Below, piece after piece: positions 59,310-64,000 of a stretch of DNA of 64,000 nucleotides. A program made the position numbers and the translations under genes. A model generated the notes under the pieces. The model ran no database searches and was not told where the DNA came from. It saw nothing but the letters and a program-made list of their open reading frames with translations. The stretch's first letter is position 1, and each line of letters begins with the position of its first letter. Source of the stretch: Nonomuraea angiospora (lineage in GTDB: Bacteria > Actinomycetota > Actinomycetes > Streptosporangiales > Streptosporangiaceae); contig NZ_JADBEK010000001.1 of the NCBI RefSeq assembly GCF_014873145.1, forward strand, positions 7,192,001 through 7,256,000. The letters are read 5' to 3'.

Positions 59310-60530
59310 TCACCCTCGACGAGCCGCCACCAGTTCGGCGATCGTCTCCAGGGCGTCGAAGCCGGCGATCTCCTCGCGCAGCTCCCGTGCGCGGGCGCGG
59401 TAGGACGGCGTCGACAGGACGGTGTTCACGGCCGAGCGGAGTGCGGCGTCGTCGGGGCGCGCGGTGGCCAGGTTGACGCCCGTACCGCTCCACTCGACCC
59501 GGGCGGCGATCAACGGTTTGTCCTCCGTGACGCCCCCGACGACGAGCGGGACACCGTGCCGCAGGGCGGTGTGCACCCCGCCGTAGCCACCGTTGGTGAC
59601 CAGGAGGTCGGCATGGGGCAGCAGCAGGTCGAAGGGGATGAAGTCGGCCACCCGGGCGTTGCCGGGCACGGTCCCCATGAGGTTCCGCACGTCCTCGACC
59701 CCGCCCGGCCGCGCGGTGGCGGCGACGACGAGGACGTCGGAGTCGGCGAGGACGCGCAGCGTGGGGACGACCAGCTCCTCCAGGTCCACGTTGGCGAACG
59801 TCCCCTGCGTCGTCACCACGACCGGGCGGCCGTCCGACAGGTCCTTCCACCACGACGGCCGCTCGAAGGCCCCGGCGGGCGCCGACGGCAGGGGGCCGAC
59901 GAAGCGGAAGGAGCTCGGGAGGTCGTCACGGGGGAACTCGAACCCGGGGACGGTCAGCTGCAGGTAGTGGTCGGGGACGGTGATCAGGCTGGTGAGCACG
60001 AACTCGGGAAGGCTCACCCCGACCGACTCGAACAGCTTCTCCAGATGCCGCTGCGCGTCCATGTGGACCTCCGGGCCCCAGCCGGTCGCCGGGGGCGGCG
60101 GCGAGACGCCCACGCTGACGGTGATCGGACGGGTGTCCGGCCCGGAGGCCAGGGAGAGCGGCAGGGCCCCGAGGAACAGGTTGTCGGTGATCACGGCGGT
60201 GGCCGGGACGTCGGCCAGCAGCCGCCGCAGCGCCTCGTACTGGGCCGGGACCGGGTCGCCGAAGACGTGCTTGACGTCGAACCCGAGCTGGACGGGACCG
60301 GGAGGGAGCTGGCCGCGTTCGGGGAACTCCAGGTCCATCCGCCGGTCGTCGTAGTCGGCCTCCTCGGGGAGCGCCGTGAAGTACGCGCCGACGGCCTCCG
60401 CGCGTTCCTTGAACCTCGTGCCCGTGAGGAAGGTGACCTCGTGACCGCGCCGCACCAGATCGGCGGCGACGGTGAGGAGGGGCGCCACGTGCCCGTTGGC
60501 GGGCGTGGCGGCGATGATGATCTCGGACAT
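59310..60530 (-). CDS. UGT-like glycosyltransferase (GT1, macrolide/aglycone type)
   Basis: 406 residues. N-terminal GT-B half begins IIIAATPANGHVAPLLTVAADLVRRGHEVTFLT; C-terminal sugar-nucleotide site LLPHADLLVTNGGYGGVHTALRHGVPLVVGG matches GT1 enzymes that glycosylate small molecules in actinomycetes. The acceptor cannot be predicted; no biosynthetic genes stand next to it. GAGAGGT SD precedes the ATG. Confidence 0.9.
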   Translation of the reverse strand: MSEIIIAATPANGHVAPLLTVAADLVRRGHEVTFLTGTRFKERAEAVGAYFTALPEEADYDDRRMDLEFPERGQLPPGPVQLGFDVKHVFGDPVPAQYEALRRLLADVPATAVITDNLFLGALPLSLASGPDTRPITVSVGVSPPPPATGWGPEVHMDAQRHLEKLFESVGVSLPEFVLTSLITVPDHYLQLTVPGFEFPRDDLPSSFRFVGPLPSAPAGAFERPSWWKDLSDGRPVVVTTQGTFANVDLEELVVPTLRVLADSDVLVVAATARPGGVEDVRNLMGTVPGNARVADFIPFDLLLPHADLLVTNGGYGGVHTALRHGVPLVVGGVTEDKPLIAARVEWSGTGVNLATARPDDAALRSAVNTVLSTPSYRARARELREEIAGFDALETIAELVAARRG

Positions 60531-60622
60531 GGACCTCTCCGCTGTCAGAACGTGAGAAACAAGCGGAGATCGTATGTTCGCCCTTGTGCATAACTAGTGA
60601 TCGGATTCAACACGCGCGAACG

Positions 60623-60655
60623 GCCGCCGCCGGAGCCCGACACTCCGGCGACGGC
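60623..60655. terminator. GC-rich hairpin downstream of GlsB gene
   Basis: 13-bp stem with one mismatch (60623-60635 with 60643-60655) and a 7-nt loop, 13 bp after the end of the minus-strand GlsB gene. Confidence 0.5.
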
Positions 60656-60668
60656 CGCGTCCATCACC

Positions 60669-60929
60669 TCAGGATCTGCTTTTCCTGCCCAGCAAGCTCG
60701 TGGCGGCCGCCACGCAGGCGACGGCGAGGCCGAGCTGCACGACGATCACCAGCCAGGTCTTCTCGCTGAAGCCGAACAGGTAGGCGATCCCGGTGCCGGC
60801 CCCGGCGGCGACGATGCCCGCGGCGATGGTGGCGAACCAGCCGATGTCCTGGCGTCCGGGCAGGAGCAGTCGGCCCAGGCCGCCGACGACGGCCCCGCCG
60901 ATCACGGCGCCGAGCAGGATGGTGAGCAT
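60669..60929 (-). CDS. GlsB/YeaQ/YmgE family membrane protein
   Basis: 86 residues, three hydrophobic helices with the Gly-rich LTILLGAVIGGAVVGGLGRLLLPGRQDIGWFATIAAG of transglycosylase-associated family proteins (split at the first 20 residues). Small stress-related membrane protein of unclear function. GAGGAGAA SD upstream of ATG 60929. Confidence 0.88.
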   Translation of the reverse strand: MLTILLGAVIGGAVVGGLGRLLLPGRQDIGWFATIAAGIVAAGAGTGIAYLFGFSEKTWLVIVVQLGLAVACVAAATSLLGRKSRS

Positions 60930-60968
60930 TTCGTTCTCCTCGTGTGGGTGTTTTCCGATGGGTCGGAG

Positions 60969-61883
60969 CTAGTTGCCGCTGTCCTGCTGGGCGAGGTCGC
61001 CGCAGGTGAAGCCCTCTCTGCGCTCGGGATCGAGCTGGATCCGGCTGAGGTTGGTGGTCTCCATGGGCCTGCGGAAGGTCTCGAGCTTGTCGCAGTCGTA
61101 CAGGACGTACGTGCCGTCGCTCTCGCCGAGCAGCATCATCCAGCGGCCGTCGTAGAGCGGCTTGTCGTCCTCGGCGCTCTTCACCACCGTCCACTGGTCC
61201 TGGAAGCCGACCGCGTTCAGCAGTTCGCTGGCCTGGCCGGTCTCCTGGACGTCGACCGCGCCCTCGACGAGGCTCAGGATGAGCAGGAAGCCCAGGCCGA
61301 CGCCGGTCAGGCCGCCGACGATCACCTTCGTCCCGGCGCGGCCGACGGGCTTGCGGCGCATCAGCCGGAACGGGATCAGGAAGGCCAGCACGCCCAGCCC
61401 CACCGCGACGACGACCATGACGAACAGGTCCAGCGTGCCGAAGATGCGGAAGATGCCCCAGTACGTCGCCCCGCACCACAGCGCCGCCGCCGTGGCGGCG
61501 ATCCAGGGCCGCTTCCTGATCCCCTGGAGGAGCCTGTTCGCCGCGCCGCCGGTCAGCCTGTCGATCAGCCATCCCAGGCCGGCGATGACGCCGAGCAGCG
61601 GGAGCGCGACCAGCAGGAGCAGGACCAGGGTGCTCGTCAGCCGGCCGAGCAGGACCGACTGGTCGACGCCCACCTGCTGCGGGTTGACGCCGAAGACGGC
61701 GTACATCTGCTCGACGCCGATGTAGAGGACCGCATAGAGCGCCACCGTGATCGGCACGACGACGGATCCGATGCGTTCGAGCAGCGCCATGACGCCGCCG
61801 CCGTCCTCCTGCTCCGTGGCGACGGCGCTCTCCGGAGCTTCGGGAGGGTACGGGCGCTCCGGCGATATCCGATGACTCGACAT
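60969..61883 (-). CDS. Six-helix membrane protein of unknown function
   Basis: 304 residues. Pro/Glu-rich N-terminal tail, about six helices between 37 and 215, and a soluble C-terminal ~90 residues (WMMLLGESDGTYVLYDCDKLETFRRP) ending in a cysteine-containing tail. No family recognised. Lies 39 bp upstream of the GlsB gene, same strand. Confidence 0.65.
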   Translation of the reverse strand: MSSHRISPERPYPPEAPESAVATEQEDGGGVMALLERIGSVVVPITVALYAVLYIGVEQMYAVFGVNPQQVGVDQSVLLGRLTSTLVLLLLVALPLLGVIAGLGWLIDRLTGGAANRLLQGIRKRPWIAATAAALWCGATYWGIFRIFGTLDLFVMVVVAVGLGVLAFLIPFRLMRRKPVGRAGTKVIVGGLTGVGLGFLLILSLVEGAVDVQETGQASELLNAVGFQDQWTVVKSAEDDKPLYDGRWMMLLGESDGTYVLYDCDKLETFRRPMETTNLSRIQLDPERREGFTCGDLAQQDSGN

Positions 61884-61953
61884 GGCCCACGACCGTAGGA
61901 CCCGCCCGCATGCGGAACGTTGACGGCGCGTATACGCGCCGGTGGAGGGCTGC

Positions 61954-62418
61954 CTACTGCGCGCCGCCCGGCTCGACGAGGTGATCGAGGAGGACCTGGC
62001 TGATGTCCTCCAGTTGCCGCAGCTGCTCCGGGGTGAGCAGGTCGATCAGGTGCTCGCGAACGCTGGCGACGTGGCGGGGAGCCGTGGCCCGCAGGGCCGC
62101 CAGGCCGTCGTCGGTCAGGACGGCGAGCCAGCCACGCCGGTCGTCCACGCAGTGCTCCCTGCGCACCCATCCCTTCTCTTCGAGCTTGTTGACCGCGTGG
62201 GAGATGCGGCTGGGCTTGGAGTTGGTCCAGTGCGCCAGCTCGCTCATGCGCATGGTCCGCTCGGGCGCCTCGGAGAGCAGGACCAGGAGCTCGTAGTAGG
62301 TCGGCGGCATGCCGGCCCCGGCCAGCAGATCGCGCTCCAGGCGGTCGGTCAGCAGGCGGCTGGCCAGCCCGAAGGCCCGCCAGGCCCGCTGTTCGTCGTC
62401 GTTGAGCCATCGCGTCAC
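61954..62418 (-). CDS. MarR family transcriptional regulator
   Basis: 154 residues. MarR winged helix: PPTYYELLVLLSEAPERTMRMSELAHW (split), SRISHAVNKLEEKGWVRRE, DDRRGWLAVLTDDG. No divergent partner is obvious; its targets are unknown. Starts ATG 62418. Confidence 0.9.
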   Translation of the reverse strand: MTRWLNDDEQRAWRAFGLASRLLTDRLERDLLAGAGMPPTYYELLVLLSEAPERTMRMSELAHWTNSKPSRISHAVNKLEEKGWVRREHCVDDRRGWLAVLTDDGLAALRATAPRHVASVREHLIDLLTPEQLRQLEDISQVLLDHLVEPGGAQ

Positions 62419-62491
62419 GAAGCCATCGTACTCAATGGTTTCGCGCTGAAATAAGCTCGGGACGGCGCCGGGCCCGGCGGGTCCGAGGCGG

Positions 62492-63388
62492 TCAGAACCT
62501 GAGCTTGCGCAGGTAGCGGTAGCCGACCTCCGCGGTCTGGCGGGGGGTCACGTCGGGGGTGTCGTTCTCGACGATGTACTCCTTCACCTGGTGCTTGTCG
62601 AAGATCCGCCGGAAGTCGATGGTCCCGGTGCCGAGGTCGGCCATGTCGCCGTCTAGGTGCCGGTCCTTGACGTGGAACTGCAGCACGCGCTGCGGCGCCC
62701 TGCGGATGACGTCGAGGGCGAAGCCCACCGGGTCGGCGGCGCCGCGCCCGACGCCGCCGGTGACCGCCCAGTAGATGTCGATCTCCAGGTGGACCAGGCG
62801 GGGGTCGAGCTCGGAGGTGAGCACGTCCCAGGGGGTCTTCCCGCCTCCGAGGTCGGTCGTGAACTCGTGGGCGTGGTTGTGGTAGCCGTAGCGCAGGCCC
62901 GCCGCGCGGGCGGCCCGCGCCTCGACGTTCATGCGCTCCGCCCACGCCTTCCACTCGTCCAGGCTGGTGGAGTTGAGGTAGGGGACGACCATGAAGGACT
63001 GGCCGAGGGTCAGCGCGTTCTCGATCTTCGTGTCCAGGGCGGCCTGGTCGGCGGTGAGGCCGTCGTGGCTGGAGCTGGCCCGGATGCCGAGCCCGTCGAG
63101 GAACGCACGGAGCTGCTTGGCCGTGCGGCCGAAGTAGCCGAGCGCGACCTCGATCTTCGGGTAACCGGCCGCGGCCAGGTAGGCGAGGGTGGCGTCGTAG
63201 TCCTTGGCGAGGTCGTCGCGTACCGTCCAGAGCTGGATGCTGATCTGGTCCCGGGGGACGCGGTTCCTGCCGGGGTGGTGTGAGGTGGCCGCGGCGGCGG
63301 CCGGGGAGGCGGCGGCGACGGCGGCCGCCCCGAGTCCGAGGCCCGCGGCGAGCAGCGAGCGCCTGCTGGGGCCGTATCCGTAGCACAT
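62492..63388 (-). CDS. Tat-exported sugar isomerase/epimerase-like protein
   Basis: 298 residues. Tat signal PSRRSLLAAGLGLGAAAV at about 8-25. AP-endonuclease-2-type TIM barrel (ISIQLWTVRDDLAKDYDATLAYL, YGYHNHAHEF, HLEIDIYWAV, VLQFHVKDRH, EYIVENDTP). Metal ligands Glu, His, Asp, His, Glu of the family can be traced. Substrate unknown. Lies 12 bp after the end of the PKD-domain gene on the same strand, so probably co-transcribed with it. Confidence 0.85.
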   Translation of the reverse strand: MCYGYGPSRRSLLAAGLGLGAAAVAAASPAAAAATSHHPGRNRVPRDQISIQLWTVRDDLAKDYDATLAYLAAAGYPKIEVALGYFGRTAKQLRAFLDGLGIRASSSHDGLTADQAALDTKIENALTLGQSFMVVPYLNSTSLDEWKAWAERMNVEARAARAAGLRYGYHNHAHEFTTDLGGGKTPWDVLTSELDPRLVHLEIDIYWAVTGGVGRGAADPVGFALDVIRRAPQRVLQFHVKDRHLDGDMADLGTGTIDFRRIFDKHQVKEYIVENDTPDVTPRQTAEVGYRYLRKLRF

Positions 63389-63400
63389 GGGGGGGTTCTC

Positions 63401-64000
63401 CTAACGGGTGGGCTGGAGGATGACCTCGTCGGTGCCGGTCAGCGAGGGCAGGTCCGCGCCGCCGGGGTCGGTGTAGGTCGCGACGAAGACGCCGGTGAGG
63501 TGGTCGGTTCCCGGATCGTGCCCGCTCGGCACGGTGGTCTGGATGGAGCCCGTGCAGCCGCGGGCGGTGGTCTGCGGGTGGCCGTGCTCGTCGTGGCCGA
63601 GGATGTAGTCGACGGTCACCTTGGAGCAGTCCACCGGCTGGTCGTCGGTGACCCGCACCTCGAACTCGACGGCGTCGCCGAACGTGAACGTCTGCCCGTC
63701 GGCCGGCCGGACCAGCTCGACGACCGGCGCGGCGTTGCCGACCACGATCCGCACCGACGTCGCCGCCGACCTGCCGGCGTCGTCGGTGACGCGCAGCGTG
63801 GCGTTGTAGAGGCCGTTCTGCCGGTAGGTGTACGACGCCTGCGGGCTGCGGGAGTCGACCCGGCCGTCGGCGTCGAAGTCCCAGGCGTAGCGGATCCGGT
63901 CCCCGTCGGCGTCGGTCGTGCCGGCGCTGGTGAAGTTGACGGTGAGCGGCGCGTGGCCGGCGGTCACCGACGCGGCGGCGGCCGGGACGGGAGTGTGGTT
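63401..64000 (-). CDS. PKD-domain secreted protein, C-terminal part (cut by window edge)
   Basis: The frame is open through 64000, so only the last ~199 residues are seen. A PKD domain (TAGHAPLTVNFTSAGTTDAD, YAWDFDADG, YTYRQNGLYNATLRVTDDAG) precedes an Ig-like region with two cysteines (VDCSKVTV, RGCTGSIQ). From memory, such C-termini occur in large actinobacterial ThuA or PQQ-type sugar dehydrogenase proteins. That link is untested here. Confidence 0.75.
   Translation of the reverse strand, partial: NHTPVPAAAASVTAGHAPLTVNFTSAGTTDADGDRIRYAWDFDADGRVDSRSPQASYTYRQNGLYNATLRVTDDAGRSAATSVRIVVGNAAPVVELVRPADGQTFTFGDAVEFEVRVTDDQPVDCSKVTVDYILGHDEHGHPQTTARGCTGSIQTTVPSGHDPGTDHLTGVFVATYTDPGGADLPSLTGTDEVILQPTR

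Noticed and set aside
1..64000. Insertion sequences, integrase genes, tRNA-linked attachment sites or prophage
   Set aside because: No transposase or integrase motif, terminal inverted repeats or tRNA-like cloverleaf could be found by reading both strands.

Overview
The window is high-GC DNA from a filamentous actinomycete. Tat-exported proteins, SARP/AfsR regulators, ROK and LacI regulators, an ECF42 sigma factor, a lasso peptide cluster and a CBM2 expansin all fit this. The gene set resembles Streptosporangiaceae such as Nonomuraea, but that is an inference from gene content. No rRNA, tRNA, CRISPR array or complete insertion sequence was seen. Most of the window looks like chromosomal accessory and catabolic DNA, organised as small operons each with its own regulator.

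Layout. 0.2-8.2 kb: a Tat-exported propeller-like protein, Lgt, a NarL-type two-component pair, three exported cell-wall-active proteins (two share a nearly identical 350-bp I36 module) and a membrane-anchored HTH protein with an NBR1-type Ig domain. 8.4-11.4 kb: a broken acyl-CoA oxidase gene, a MerR regulator, and a divergent second copy of ribosomal protein uL11 whose thiopeptide-contact prolines are changed, then a HIT protein. 12.3-15.0 kb: a compact lasso peptide cluster (A-C-B1-B2) whose core LLSLHGNDRLIFSKN is a citrulassin variant. 15.0-16.8 kb: a two-component pair.

17.3-25.5 kb: a LacI-controlled rhamnoside uptake operon (binding protein, two permeases, GH78 rhamnosidase) and a secreted expansin-CBM2. 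25.6-31.4 kb: a ROK regulator divergent from an frcBCA-like ABC importer, a tagatose/psicose 3-epimerase-type enzyme and a P-loop sugar kinase, probably one ketose pathway. 31.5-37.9 kb: DUF998 protein, a DGPF protein with its ECF42 sigma factor, a DUF1593 protein, a FAD monooxygenase with a divergent TetR, and a cold-shock gene with a structured leader. 37.9-50.7 kb: lipase-like hydrolase, metzincin protease, ABC exporter, secreted PI-PLC-like protein, a third two-component pair, an aldo/keto reductase and a branched-chain amino acid dehydrogenase.

50.9-53.9 kb: a complete pqqABCDE operon with an extended PqqA precursor. 54.0-64.0 kb: a small lipoprotein, two convergent AfsR/SARP-type regulators, a UGT-like glycosyltransferase, small membrane proteins, a MarR regulator, a Tat-exported sugar isomerase-like protein and the C-terminal part of a PKD-domain protein running off the edge.

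The most interesting items are the MerR-uL11 pair, which looks like an inducible target-replacement resistance switch against thiopeptides; the new citrulassin-type precursor; the duplicated I36 module on two different cell-wall enzymes; and the PQQ operon. The window thus carries two peptide-derived pathways with PqqD-like recognition proteins, the lasso and PQQ clusters, less than 40 kb apart.
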